Of a stretch of DNA of 64,000 nt, positions 34,224 through 46,600 are shown piece by piece. Position numbers and translations under genes: made by a program. The DNA comes from Iris pallida (lineage: Eukaryota > Streptophyta > Magnoliopsida > Asparagales > Iridaceae), in contig JANAVB010029819.1 in assembly GCA_029216955.1 (NCBI GenBank), forward strand, positions 33,078,709 through 33,142,708. The letters are read 5' to 3'. Positions within the stretch are counted from its first letter, which is position 1, and each line of letters opens with the position of its first letter. The notes beneath the pieces were generated by a model, which had not been told where the DNA came from, made no database searches, and was given only the letters and a program-made list of their open reading frames with translations.

Positions 34224-36557
34224 TCTACTCCATGCGGCTCAAGGTCAATCTTTGACCGCCTCTCGTACGGTCCTGACCATGGAGGCTCTCTGAAGCATAT
34301 GCAAGACTCTGTTGTGACCAGCTTGGACTCTTCCTACTACGCACTCTTAGGTGCTAGAAGGAAGAAGTCTCGGGCAGTGCGGGCTCGGCGAGCTCAGTCG
34401 ACTGTCCCAACTTTCGACCACCAGGGCGTCCCACTAACTATTACTCGGGCCCCTGATGGAAAGTTGTACAGAACTACCCGTATCCAGCCCCCGGCGGCCA
34501 ACGAACGGAATAGTTATCAAGAATCTCCCAATACGGATCAGGGGCAAGTATTCGCGCTACCCCCACATCAGAGAGCAGGCAGGAGGCCAACACACTCATG
34601 TGCTCAGGACTCCCCAGCCCAAAAAGCAGGTGACTTGCGCAACGTAATTCTTTACAAGCACAAGGAAAAAGATGAAGATTTGACGTACAAAGAGTCCTGT
34701 CAAGGACATCAATGCACCCAAGTCATTGTCAACTGCTGCTGCAACAAGGCAGCAGTACAAAAAGACTGGCAGTCCGTCTTCCAAAGGTTGCAACACCCAA
34801 GCTCAGAAGACGGGGCGCTTCTCGTCGCCTCTTGTAATTTTGCTCTGAAGATTCCTGGCAGCGGTAAAGGGAAGAAAACAAATGTCTCCAGCCCGAAAAT
34901 TTTAACCGGTGTAACCAAGAAACTTTCTTCTAAATGGTTGTCTACCACTGTTACAGGAGGAGTTTACCAAGGTACATGCTCAAAGACGAAATCTGCCACA
35001 CTTGAAGGCATCGGAGCTGGGGGTAGCACTCCTCCAAACATCCACGATAATTCGGTGTTCCAAGAAGACGATCCAAAGGAAACGGTTCACCCAACAGATG
35101 TAGCGGACCCCGACGTCCCCGAGGACGTCCCCAACTTCCAAGATGAGGCAAGCTCTGAAGTTGGGGGTACCACTCTTTCTGAGTCCGAATCAGAGGAAAA
35201 CATTCCCACATACCCGGACGACTTCTCTGTACAAGGGTATGACTCAGAGGGCTCGTCCTCTACCGTTCCTTCCATCTCTCGTCATGTGAGGACGGTGTTC
35301 ATGACAGACAACAACCAAGAAGGCCTCAGTGATCGCCAATGCATCGACACTTTGGAGACTATACTACATGCTTTAGTCAAGTCTGTGGACGAGATCAAAG
35401 CGGCCATTCCAACTCTGCAAGGAAGAACGCCTGGCCAAACAAGCTTGGGTCCCGCGGTCAATGCGGACTCGAACTCAGCTGCACCAAACTCGGGCGATAA
35501 TCCTCCTGAAATATCGGCTTCTACCGCTGCAGACGAGGCCAGGAAGGCAAGAAAAGAGGTCCAGGAGCTCCGGGCCATGTTCCATGCCCGAGAAAACTGC
35601 CAAGACCACAGGATACGACAACCATATCCCGCTGCGTGGAGAGATGTTCCCTTTCCACCAAAATATAAACCATTCCACATCATTCCATACGATGGGAAGA
35701 CATCTGCAAGCAGGTACATCACCTACTTCGAAATCACAACCGACCGTCTGCCTCATGACGACGCCATCCTTACGCGGCTGTTCATCGGAGCATTGGAGGG
35801 GGTCACCTTCGACTAGTACCGTAACTTGCCAGATAATTGCATCCACTCCTTCACCGGCTTTAAACGTATGTTCCTGGAGAGGTTCTACGAAGTAGGACAA
35901 GACGTGACAATGTCCACCCTCATGGATGTTGTTAAGGGAGAAAAGGAGCTGACAAGAAACTATATCGAGCGGTTCTGCCAAACCGCGATAAAGCTGCCTT
36001 TCGGTAACCATGATTCCTCCTTGATTGAAATTTGCCAAAAGAGACTGCTTCCCACAATCAGCCTCTGGATGGGCGAAAGTCAATTCAAGGATTGGAAGAC
36101 GTTCATCATCAGTGCTACTAGCGTAGAAGACAAAGTGAAGAAAGCCCGCCAACTAGGATTGCACATCTCGGAAGGGGAAGACAAGGGCAAATGCCCTAAC
36201 GTCAACAACAACAACGGTGGTAACTCCTCCAGCAACCGAGACAACAAGGGCAAGCAGGCTATGGTGGCCGACACAGCCCCAAAGCCCGAATCAAAGCCAG
36301 CAGAAAAGCAGTGGCCACAGATGACCTACTCCTTCGAGGATGGCCATGTTAAATCCATCTTAGACATGCTCATCCAAGGAGGACGAATTCAGCTCCCTCC
36401 TTCCAGGCGTGAGCCTCGTCCTGAAGACTTGGAGAACCCCAAATACTGCCACTATCATCGCTATGTCCACCATGCCACACATGATTGCTACCAACTGAAG
36501 CGATACATCCAGCATCTCATCGATTCTAAGGCCTGGCCATTGATTTCGAAGAGGTGA

Positions 36558-39089
36558 CCGTAGCAGCCAATATGGTGTCAGTATAATTTGGCAATTTACC
36601 TCCGACAAAGACTCAAGACGGAGTAGTACCTGTCCCTCGAACAAGGATGGAGGTCGCTAACATTCCACATCCCCGAGACCAAGCTGCTGGTCTAGTACCC
36701 CTTACCACATCATGAGGGAAAATCATGTGGGTCCATCCGAACTTGGTACCTGAGGTGACTCAGTCCGCACCTCCCTCCACCAGCAAGAAGAAGAATGAGA
36801 AAGTTAAATCATGTCGCACGATCTCGACAGAGGTCGAGGAAGCTACTACTGTTGTTATCCGCTCCGGCACACAAATCTAACCTCCACCGGGTAACTCAGC
36901 TGAGGACCATCAGTCGACAGCTACTGATGCTCTCGGACCTTTGCAGCCTTCGACGACCGACAAGCCTAGGCCGAAGGAGTACCCGCTTCGACAAACCACT
37001 CTGAAGGGAGATGCCTCATGGGCTGGAGAGACCGTACAACTTTGACATCTTGGCGCAATTGGCCAATACACCGGCCAAACTATCGCTATACAAACTCCTG
37101 GGACTCTCCAAAGATGTTCGCATCGCACTAAGCGAGGCACTTCAGAATGTCGACGCATATCTAGCTCAGTCCAACCTCACCGGGAAAAGCTCGCCTGCAG
37201 ATCTCCAGGACAGCACTTGCATAGGGTCAATGCCGAACATTGTCTTCACTCCGCAAGATATGCTCATCAAGACCAACCTGCACGATCGCCCTCTGTACTA
37301 TACTGGGTACATTGGCGATATCAAGGTAGATCGGATGCATATTGATCCCGGTTCTTCCATAAGCATCATCCCGAAAATCTTACTACACCATCTGTGCATT
37401 CCAATGCATCGCCTGACGCCAACAAGCATCGCCATCAGCGGTTTCAATTCGGACAGGAGCTACCCGATCGGGAAGATTCGTCTAAAGTGCTAAATCGGCG
37501 ACCTTCAGTCAGAAGTAACCTGTTAGGTCATAGATGCGGACACTTCCTACAATATTCTCCTGGGGCGTCCTTGGATACATGATTACATGACCGTGCCCTC
37601 TACATTGCACCAGTGCTTTAAGTATGTCGACAAGTACGGCTTCGTGAGAACAGAATTTGCCGACATCGATCCCTTCAAAGGGGTCGAATCCTACTACTCA
37701 GACTCATGCTTGTATGAGAAGTCGAAGAAGCATCTCGCCGAAGGAGATACTCAAGTTCAAACCGAAGCAGCATCTGGATCAGAAGAACCTCTGACGATCC
37801 ACCTCCAAGCCCGCAAACCTGGCATAACTGCGCCCCTTACAGCCACTCTGCGTAAGGACGCAATTAGCCTCTCTGTAGATGAGGAACAGATGATAATCCG
37901 ACTGCCAAGGTCTAGCCAAGCGCTAAGACTGATGACAGAGCCACTGTCAATCAGGCTACCTAAAGCTAGCCAACAGCAAACAAAGGAGCTCAATTCCTCT
38001 GTCAAGCCAATGACGATTCGTCTTTCCAGAATGAATCGGCAGCCGGGCGTTAAGCCGGGGACTGCTAGCCATCCAACAACTCCCTGTCCAGCACCGAGCA
38101 CCAAACTGGAGATGGCTAGTACACCAATGACTCCACGTTCTGCTCCACCCATGGAGCCCCTGATGATTAAGCTGCCTAAGTTATTCTCTCAGTCTTTATT
38201 TACACAGGGGGTGGCTAAAGAAGAGTCAGAACTGGCCAAGTATGTGGCTTCTTACACTGATGCACCATCCGCAGATGATGTAATCCCACTGGAAAAGATA
38301 CCTTACTTCATCAATAAAGGGTTATCTTTGAATTATCTCGAGCTTAATAAGCTTTGTACAATGTATGCTATGGAACACGGTATAGGCACTCACCTGCACA
38401 CACAGATAACAAATGTCTGCACCGCCAACCAGCTTACTCCAGTGGAAGACGCTTACTGCATAATCGAGGGAGGGGATCATCCAATCATCTTCGGTCGGAA
38501 GAATAACCCACAACCCTTTAGGGTAGAAGAAGTTAATCTCGAACCCGACATCGAGAGATTGCCCCTTTATCTGTTTAGTTCCCAATCCAAGTACCTCATA
38601 CAAAAACAAGGGTATGATCTGGAAACTACAACAGGCTTAAACTATGACACTGGACGACGGTTACCCTTATAATTGTCGGTCCCGACTGGTAAACCACGAG
38701 ACTACAACAACAAAACCAGATGTGGGCTAGGTTATGTTACACCGGCAACAACCCCTGAAAGCTCAGACGAGAAATGCGACTGGCATTCACACTCAGCCGG
38801 ATCACCCACTTTCGATTTAGATGTCAGCATTGGGGACAGGCTCAGGCAAGTCTAGTCCGTCAATATAGCATTTGTCGACGCCTACGAAGAAGATGAAGAC
38901 ATCCTCGAACTTCTTACGCTAGAGCCATGGGCACAGCAACTAGATGCACAGTAGGAGAAGCGGTTCGAACAAAGAGAGCCTCCCACCGAGGATGAGGTTG
39001 TACATGTCGATCTCGGTGATGAGTCCTCTCCAAAGCCCATCTTCGTCAGCAAGAATTTGACAGACGAAGAGCGGGAATCGCTACTATAA
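36558..39089 (+). pseudogene. Tat protease and linker region (broken frames)
   Basis: After gag the frame shifts several times. A conserved pre-protease stretch reads PYNFDILAQLANTPAKLSLY and KLLGLSKDVRIALSEALQN (37025-37150). The protease core is IDPGSSISIIPKILLHHLCI near 37340-37400, where the usual D-S/T-G has become D-P-G. ISGFNSDRSYPIGKIRL follows, a stop at 37491, then the second half ADTSYNILLGRPWIHDY (about 37540-37585). The frame 37587-38672 continues as a linker with four PxxIRLP-like repeats (about 37780-38165). Further stops fall at 38672, 38855, 38954 and 39087 before RT. Protease would mature the polyprotein. Confidence 0.8.
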
Positions 39090-42000
39090 CTCGTCAGAGA
39101 ATACATCGACGTGTTCGTCTGGAGCTACGAAGATATGCCAGGACTAAACCCCGAGATTGTACTTCACAAACTCAACATCCGCCCGAACGCAAAACCGGTC
39201 AAGCAACAGCAACGACGATTTTGCCCCGACGTCATGAACGCTATTAAAGCTGAGGTCAACAAATTGATAGCCAGCGGCTTCATCCGTGAGGAACATCATC
39301 CTGACTGGGTCGCCAACATAGTACCGGTCCTCAAGAAAAATGGAAAGATTCGAATCTGCATCGACTTTTGCAATCTGAATAAGGCGTGTCCTAAGGATGA
39401 GTTCCCTCTCCCTATCATAGACATCATGATCGACAACACCTGCGGCTTCCAGCGTATGTCATTCATGGATGGTTTCTCGGGGTACAACCAAATCAAGATG
39501 TTCCCTGATGATGAAAAGCATACATCATTCCGAACACCAATTGGCACATACTGCTACATAGTCATGCCTTTCAGTTTAAAGAATGTTGGCGCTACCTATC
39601 AAAGAGCTATGAGGATCATCTTTAGAGACCAGCTATGCAAGACAGTAGAATGCTACGTCGACGACATCGTCGTCAAAAGTCGCTCTAAGGAAGATCATCT
39701 GCATGATCTGAGGACAGTGTTCGACCTGATGGGAGCGCACAATTTGAAAATGAATCCCACAAAATCCTTCTTGGGCATATCCAGCGAAAAGTTCTTAGGT
39801 TTTATCATCATCTCCCAGGGTATCCACGTAGACCCTGAGAAGACGAAGGCAATCATAGAGATGGGTCCCCCAAGAAATCTTCGTGAACTCCGAGGCCTTC
39901 AAGGAAGGCTAGCCTACATCAGGAGGTTTATCTCTAACCTCTCCGGACGATGTCAACCATTCACCCACCTTATGAAGAAAGGCGTTTCATTCGTATGGGA
40001 TGAAGAATGCCAGCGTGCCTTCGACAGCATCAAAGAATACCTGACGAACCCTCTAGTCCTGGTAGCCTCGATTGCTGGAAGACCATTCTTGCTCTATGTA
40101 CGAGCTATGGAGCATTCTCTCGGTGCTCTACTAGCACAAAACAATGATGCAGGCCATGAGCAAGCTATCTATTACCTTAGCCGAATGATGATGGGGTCGG
40201 AGCATCGATATACTGCCGTAGAAAAAGAGTGCCTTGCTCTGGTTTTCGCCATTCAGAAGATGCGACACTACGTCACGGGACAAACCATCCATGTTATATC
40301 AAGAGTCAACCCCCTTAGGGTCCTCATGACTAAGCTGGGCGCACTCAGCTCTCGCCTCGCTACCTGGGCGATATTACTGTCTCCCTACCACATGATCTTC
40401 GTCCCGCAGAAGGCTGTTAAAGGTCAAGCTCTGGCAGACTTTTTAGCGGCTCATCCAGGTTCGGAGTCAACCAAAATAGACGAAGAGATTCCAGACGAGG
40501 TCACTAATTCAAATATGGCCTCCCATGGTACCATATGGCGAATGTTCTTCGACGGCGCTTCTAGAACTGGGCCTAAGGGTAACATCATCGCTGGAGTCGG
40601 AATAGTACTAATTTTTTCCACCAGGTTGGTGATCAATCGAGCTTATTCTCTCACGAAGCCCTGTTCAAACAACGTGGTCGAGTACAACGCTTTGGTCATT
40701 GGCCTCCGACTTGTAAAGAAGCTGGGGGTAGAGTACCTTGAAGCATACGGCGATTCGCAGCTAATCGTCCATCAGATCCGAGGTTCATACAAAGTTCGTC
40801 ATGAAGATATGATCCCCTATCACCAAATAACAGTTGACATCATCTCGTCCCTGGAGGGGTTCTTCATAGAGCACGTTCCCAGGCTCCAGAACATTAAAGT
40901 CGATGCCCTAGCAGGCCTTGCCGCTTCCTTAGCAGTTCCGAATCATGCTCATCATCTGGTTGACATCATAGGCCATGAGTTAGTCTATCCCAGGAATAAT
41001 GTTCAATATGTTGAGAGTTACTCCACGCGGACAGCTGACGAAGCACCAGATTGGAGACAACCATTCATCGATTTCGTAGTCTACGACATCCTGCCAGAGA
41101 ATCCGAAGGAAGCCACTTCTATCAGAAGACGTTCCCTCAGGTTTTTCTACGATACAGAGACAAAAATGCTATATCGGCGATCATACGATGGATTACTTCT
41201 TCGATGTCTGTCGAATATAGAAGCCAAAGAAGCCGTACGTGAAGCTCATCATGGCATCTGTGGGGCCCATCAGTCTGGCCCGAAACGACAAGATCGCCTT
41301 CGCCGAATGGGTTACTACTGGCCCACAATAGTTGCAGACGCAATAGACTATGCACGAAAATGCAAAGTCTGTCAAGTCCACACAAATTTCATCCACCAGC
41401 CATCCGAGTTTCTACATCTGAGGGTGGCATCCTGGTCCTTCGAAGCATGGGGAATGGACATCATTGGTCCGATCACTCCACCTTCGTCCAGAGGACATCG
41501 TTTCATACTCGTAATCACAGATTACTTCTCCAAATGGGCGAAGGCTGTTCCGCTTGCAGAAGTAAAGACTTCAAATGTGATCAGCTTCCTCAAACATCAT
41601 GTCGTTTATCGCTTTGGACTGCCCCGAAGGATCATCCATGATAATGGTCCGCAGTTTGTAAGCCACGCCTTCTATCGGTTTTGCGACAAATACCGAATCC
41701 AGAATATTGCTTCAACACCGTACAACCCAACGGCTAATGGTCTGGCTGAAGCATTCAACAAAACAATCATCAAGCTTCTCAAAAAGTTTGTGTCATCAAA
41801 CAAACGCGACTGGAATAAAAAGCTCGGCGAATGCTTGTGGGCATACCGCACTACAGTACGGACGGCCACTGGGAACACGCTATTCTCTCTGGTATATGGG
41901 AGTGAGGCAGTTCTCCCACTACTGACTCAAATCCCCTCACTCCGCATCGCCCTCACCTATCGGTTGACAACAGATGATAATCACCATCGCCGACTGCAAG

Positions 42001-42299
42001 AGTTGGAGGAGAAGCGCCTATTAGCTCAACAACGAATTGAGTTGTACCAGGCACGCATCTCCGGAGCCTTTAACAAGAAGGTTAAAATCAGAACATTCCA
42101 AGTGGGCGACCTCGTTCTGGCGGTTCGGAGGCCGATGGTTATGACTCACAAAACTGCCGGCAAGTTCCAGCCAAAGTGGGAAGGCCCGTTCATCATCGAT
42201 GCTGTATTCTCCAATAGAGCTTACCGCCTCACAAAACAAAATGGAGACTTGCTCATATTGCCCATCAACGACAAGTTCCTAAAGAAGTATTATGTCTGA
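39090..42299 (+). CDS. Tat-lineage pol: RT, RNase H, second RNase H, integrase
   Basis: One uninterrupted frame of 1,069 codons follows the TAA at 39087. It has no ATG at its head (codon 39111 is GTG), so it is the tail of a polyprotein. Domains: RT from about 39200, with ICIDFCNLNKACPKDEFPLP, FMDGFSGYNQIKM and the catalytic YVDD at 39654-39665. RNase H around 40060-40420 (VEKECLALVFAIQKMRHYV). A second RNase H from 40540 to about 40960 (MFFDGASRTGP, VVEYNALVIGL, YGDSQLIV). An H2C2 zinc domain near 41240-41375. Integrase core with Asp in WGMDIIGP, Asp in IIHDNGPQF and Glu in NGLAEAFNKT (41449-41790). The C-terminus ends FLKKYYV. Catalytic residues are kept, but the upstream stops prevent normal expression. 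Confidence 0.92.
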   Translation, partial: LVREYIDVFVWSYEDMPGLNPEIVLHKLNIRPNAKPVKQQQRRFCPDVMNAIKAEVNKLIASGFIREEHHPDWVANIVPVLKKNGKIRICIDFCNLNKACPKDEFPLPIIDIMIDNTCGFQRMSFMDGFSGYNQIKMFPDDEKHTSFRTPIGTYCYIVMPFSLKNVGATYQRAMRIIFRDQLCKTVECYVDDIVVKSRSKEDHLHDLRTVFDLMGAHNLKMNPTKSFLGISSEKFLGFIIISQGIHVDPEKTKAIIEMGPPRNLRELRGLQGRLAYIRRFISNLSGRCQPFTHLMKKGVSFVWDEECQRAFDSIKEYLTNPLVLVASIAGRPFLLYVRAMEHSLGALLAQNNDAGHEQAIYYLSRMMMGSEHRYTAVEKECLALVFAIQKMRHYVTGQTIHVISRVNPLRVLMTKLGALSSRLATWAILLSPYHMIFVPQKAVKGQALADFLAAHPGSESTKIDEEIPDEVTNSNMASHGTIWRMFFDGASRTGPKGNIIAGVGIVLIFSTRLVINRAYSLTKPCSNNVVEYNALVIGLRLVKKLGVEYLEAYGDSQLIVHQIRGSYKVRHEDMIPYHQITVDIISSLEGFFIEHVPRLQNIKVDALAGLAASLAVPNHAHHLVDIIGHELVYPRNNVQYVESYSTRTADEAPDWRQPFIDFVVYDILPENPKEATSIRRRSLRFFYDTETKMLYRRSYDGLLLRCLSNIEAKEAVREAHHGICGAHQSGPKRQDRLRRMGYYWPTIVADAIDYARKCKVCQVHTNFIHQPSEFLHLRVASWSFEAWGMDIIGPITPPSSRGHRFILVITDYFSKWAKAVPLAEVKTSNVISFLKHHVVYRFGLPRRIIHDNGPQFVSHAFYRFCDKYRIQNIASTPYNPTANGLAEAFNKTIIKLLKKFVSSNKRDWNKKLGECLWAYRTTVRTATGNTLFSLVYGSEAVLPLLTQIPSLRIALTYRLTTDDNHHRRLQELEEKRLLAQQRIELYQARISGAFNKKVKIRTFQVGDLVLAVRRPMVMTHKTAGKFQPKWEGPFIIDAVFSNRAYRLTKQNGDLLILPINDKFLKKYYV

Positions 42300-42304
42300 A
42301 ACGA

Positions 42305-42840
42305 CATCTGCTAGGGTGATGAGTTACGTACCCCCTGGTACCGCTGAACTGACATCCCGCCAACAAATCTGCCACAGCAATGAGTTACGTACCCCCTGGT
42401 ACTGCTGACCTCACATCTTGAAAATAAATCTTCCGAAGCAATGAGTTACGTACCCCCCTGGTACCGCTGAACTCACATCCCGCCAACAAATCTGCCACAG
42501 CAATGAGTTACGTACCCCCTGGTACCGCTGACCTCACATCTCAAAAATAAATCTTCCGAAGCAATGAGTTACGTACCCCCCTGGTACCGCTGAACTCACA
42601 TTCCGTCTACAAATCTGCCACAACAATGAGTTACGTACCCCCTGGTACCGCTGAACTCACATCCTGACTACAAATCTTCTAGAATGACGAGTCATGTACC
42701 CGCTCGTACCACTGAACTCGTATGCGGACTCCAAATCTCCTAGATTGTCAAGTTATATACCCGCAGGTACTGCTGAACTTACACTCTGATCACTATAGAT
42801 GAATCTATACCGCATCTTTTAGGTAGTAAGTCATGTATGA
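42305..42840. repeat. 61-bp tandem repeats after integrase
   Basis: Eight recognisable units spaced 61-62 bp apart, each with GAGTTACGTACCCCCTGGTA then CCGCTGAACTCACATC. The first six are very alike and the last two degraded. Each unit has a small inverted repeat, GGTACC-like on both sides of CCC. Tandem arrays in this position are known for Tat/Ogre-type elements. Confidence 0.92.
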
Positions 42841-43663
42841 TTATACCTCTGAACTTTCTTCCCGAAAAGAGCTCCCCCTTATGATCCAATACCCGCACTT
42901 TTAGTGCACAAAAAGGGTAACTGATCCACAAATTTCTAAAAGAACCACGTCGATGCTACCTCTGAGTTGTTTCCCTTCCATCAAAAACAAACCGCCCCTC
43001 AAATAGAACATCCATGTCCTCATTACCTCTGAGTTGTTCTATATTCCCTTCATGGAGCCCACTTCTGCCATGTCCTCATTACCTCTGAGTGGGAAGGCTC
43101 CATCGAAGAAACCCTCATATTTGCCATGTCCTCATTACCTCTGAGTAAGTATGTTGGTTCTCCCTCGACTTATTATCTGTACCAAAAAAAAATCCCAGGG
43201 TACGCCAAGGATAATAGGTCCACAAATGTCTTCCGACGACCACAAATGTCCTCTGTTGACCGCCAATGTCCTCTGTTGACCACAAATGTCCGCAGTCGAC
43301 CACAAATGTTGTACTAAATTTCCTAGTATATGCCACTCTTTTTTTATCATGTCTTGGGAGCCCAGCTGCTCCCTGGAATTCTTTTAATACCAAGAACTTC
43401 CACAAATTGCAAAGTTGTTCTAGGTATCCCTCTCAAACTTGTTGTTCGTACCTAAAACCAAGGTATGCCCAGGGTAACAGGTCCACAAATAGTCCTCCAG
43501 TGGGACAAAATGCCACAAACACGACAAATACAAGAAATGAAGGATGAGTCGAGACATGCTCATTTATTCAGAATCTAAGGTACTATATTATCTGGGACTA
43601 TGTCCCTATTACAAGATAAAAAGAGAAAGAAAAAGAGCATAAACAAAAGAAGAAAAAAGCCGA
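42841..43663. other. Repeat-rich 3' spacer of the Tat element
   Basis: No gene. It has short direct repeats: GCCATGTCCTCATTACCTCTG three times (43007-43143) and ACCACAAATGTCCTCTGTTG-type units about five times (43210-43310). Partial relatives of both blocks occur at 43490. These arrays are different from the 61-bp array before them. Confidence 0.7.
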
Positions 43664-46600
43664 CTATTGTTCAGCGATACATAATGCCATGAGATGGTCT
43701 CTCAACAGGGCAGTCAACCGCTCAAACCTTTGTTTAGCCCGGCGCTCGGCCTCCTGATTCAGCAGTGCCGCATCTTCCAGGTGCGTATGAGCCCGCCAGC
43801 CATCCTCGAACTTCTTCAGAGCACGCTCAAGGTTGGCAGAAGCTCGGGAAACCCTTTCAGCGTCCTAAATGATCAACTTTTTATCCACACGGGATGCTTC
43901 AAGCTCAGACTCCAAGAAGGCCAGCTTGTTCTGAAGTTCGAAGATCTGCTTCCTTATATCAGTTACTCCACGGGAGGCGTCCGCTTCCCGAGATCTGCAA
44001 ACCTCGCTTTGGCGGCTCAGCTGGTCGTACAAGAAAGATAGGTCGCCAAGGTCCTTCATTATGACCGGCTTGGAAGTATCTCGTGCAAGCCTTATCTTCT
44101 CCAAGGCAGTGGTGAGGAAGCCTCGTTCCTGATCTAATGCTGCAGACAAATCAGCTTGCCGCAGCATTCGAAATTGGGCCACAAGCTGAACGGCCTCTAG
44201 CAACTTGGGCTCCAGAAGCGCAGCTATCCCTTTCCAGCTAGGAAGGGTTTTAAGAATCTCAATTTGCCCATGAGCGCATTGTCGGGCCAGGGCAAAAGGA
44301 GTCACCCTCTCTACAGCAGCATCGACTTCTCTTTTCAAATGACGATAAAAGCTGTCAACCACATCCTGTGACACCTCATCCAAAACTTCTGTAGAGGATG
44401 GCGTCAAAGAAAGTGTGGCCGGCAATGTCAAAGAAGACGCAATAGAACTTGCTGCCCCTGCCACAAGAGAGATAAATTCTGAGCGAAAGGACGCTTGAAC
44501 AACGGCCAATTCTTCCTTCGCGGCCCGAAGAACTTGCACACTTGGTAAGACTGAAAGGTCAACCCCCGAAGTCATACGAGCAGGGGAGGATTAAGGGACC
44601 ATTGCTCCCTGTCCAGGCTGGGCCACCACCTGATCTTCCGAACTCGAGCCAGCGGGAGGCCCCTCGATATTAGGAGGGGACACACTCCCTCCCACCAGAT
44701 TCCCGCTGGTAGAGCCTTCCTCGACAATATCCGTCATGGGGAGTGAAGAGGCAGGACCTGTATGCCCAGAGCAACCATCAATCAACATAACCCGAAGGAT
44801 GTAATGATAGAGCGAATGGGCCTCCTCACTAGTCAAAATTTGGCTTAGCTTACCAAGGAAGGATTGCGGAGGCTGAGGTTCGCTCACAACCGCCATAGTC
44901 CCCTCACCAGTAACCCCCAAGCCAAATTCAGCCGGCTCTTCTGCCCCAGCCGCCCCGGAAGGAGGTACGACTGGATCAGCGTCACTTTGATGAAATTCAG
45001 CATTTTCGGGAACAGGTTCATCGGAGCCCCCGTCGTCTTGAGTTGCGGCCTCAGCAACGTGAGATCCCTCAGCCGCGATCGAGAGAGCCCCGGCAGAAAT
45101 AATCCGGGCACACATGTCATTGATCAAAGTATTCAGGGCCGGATTGACTTCAGAAATAGTGGCCGGTTCCCGAGATTCTTCTTCTTCTGACGCCTACAAG
45201 AGGAAAGGAAAATGATTAAGGTCAAAGTTCAGGAGAAAGAAAGAACTGAATAAAGAGGGTAGTAACTCTATTTACCTCTGAAGCGGGGTCGACGTCCTCG
45301 CTTCTCTCCTTTATAGTTAGCTTGCGACGTATGGTCGCAGCCCGTTTCCAGGAGTAAGGAATACCGCCAACAGGGGAGATTTGCCTGCTACGTTTTCGTG
45401 CAGGACCAGGTGCAACAGGCGGCTGATCCGCCACCATCTCATTTGGCACGACAGGAGGCTGATCCGCCACTATGTCACCTGACATAACAGACGATTGATC
45501 TGCCCCAACATCTTCTACTGGAAGGGAAGAGTCATCTGCCTCATGCTCATCATTCTCTTCGTCCGCGGTGGTGGACTCCGAGTCAGGCACGGGAACTGTG
45601 TTCGCCTTCCTCTTCCTCTTCTTAGACCCCTTGGGCTTTTCCGCCAAGCCAATACCCACGATGAAACTGGTACTCGGGTCGAAACCAACGGGAGGCTTGC
45701 TCGCCGTAACATGGTATAGGGCTGCCATGTACAAAATCTCTCCTGGCACCCCGCCGTCAGGGACTGAAAAGGTGGTTCGGGTATGAACCGTGTCATAATA
45801 ATGCCATGCCCTGATACCATCCAGCACACTACCCTCAAAGCCCAGGCAAGAGCTGGGACTATCAAAGAATAACTGGATATATCCGAACTGGCGGGCAAAC
45901 CTGTTGGGCAAGTAGGGCTCCAGGAAGACGAGGTTGCGGTTACGATACACCAGGTGCGCTGGACGGATATTGTGCAGCCAAAGGAGCATTTTTTTTCAGG
46001 TAAGAGGAGAGGAGGTTCGGCACCATCAACATGTACACTCCTCACTTCTTCAGCAGTAAAATGAGGTACGAACACAAAAAAGTCGTATCCGTCCACTCTC
46101 GCTAGCGCTCTCCGGCAGGCTGGCATGGTGCTGCATTCCCAGAGCTGATGGTGGAATCGAAAAATAAAAGCGTCATCAACTGTAACGCCATCTTCTGCTC
46201 CAGGCCTCATCAAAGACCTGTTGTGCATTAACAGCCACCCTATTAGATAATGGTATGGCAGCTCTATGAGCTCAAAATCTATCGCTGTGTCACGGGCGAT
46301 GACCTTGGAAGAAAAAGCGCGAAGGCCATGGTGTATGATGCACACCATAGCCGGAAGAAGAGCCAACTTGACCCCGAAGACCAACTTTAAGGCGGGGAGG
46401 ATGAAGTGGTGGCTGATCCTCTCAATAGAACCTGCCCCTCTGGAGACTACGCAGTTCCGTAGCCACACCATCAAGAATCTCGCCAGAAGCCCCTTCTCTG
46501 ATAGTGGCTGAGTACCATGGTAAAAATAGCTGAAAGAGTCAGTTCGACTCCCAAAAATGTCGCCCGTGGACCTCGACCTCCTGGCAGTCGACACCTGGTG

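Larger units (their letters stand above)
33600..36557 (+). pseudogene. Tat-lineage gag
   Basis: One frame runs from ATG 33600, which overlaps the primer site, to 36557, with two in-frame stops: TAG at 33711 and TAG at 35814. The second sits where related gags have Trp (EGVTFD*YRNLP), a TGG to TAG change. Order: basic N-terminus; six 12-residue repeats around SRMQTAYTATHP (33996-34223); a low-complexity S/E-rich region to about 35280; and the retrotransposon gag domain from about 35590 to 36150 (YKPFHIIPYDGKTSASRYI, FKRMFLERFYEVGQ). A Lys/Asn-rich stretch follows, then a variant knuckle YCHYHRYVHHATHDCYQLK near 36445-36500. Gag would form the particle and bind RNA. Nonsense mutations make it defective unless read through. 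Confidence 0.85.

Noticed and set aside
35475..36152. A 225-codon minus-strand frame
   Set aside because: It lies over the well-supported gag core on +; its text has no known motif, so it is a shadow frame.
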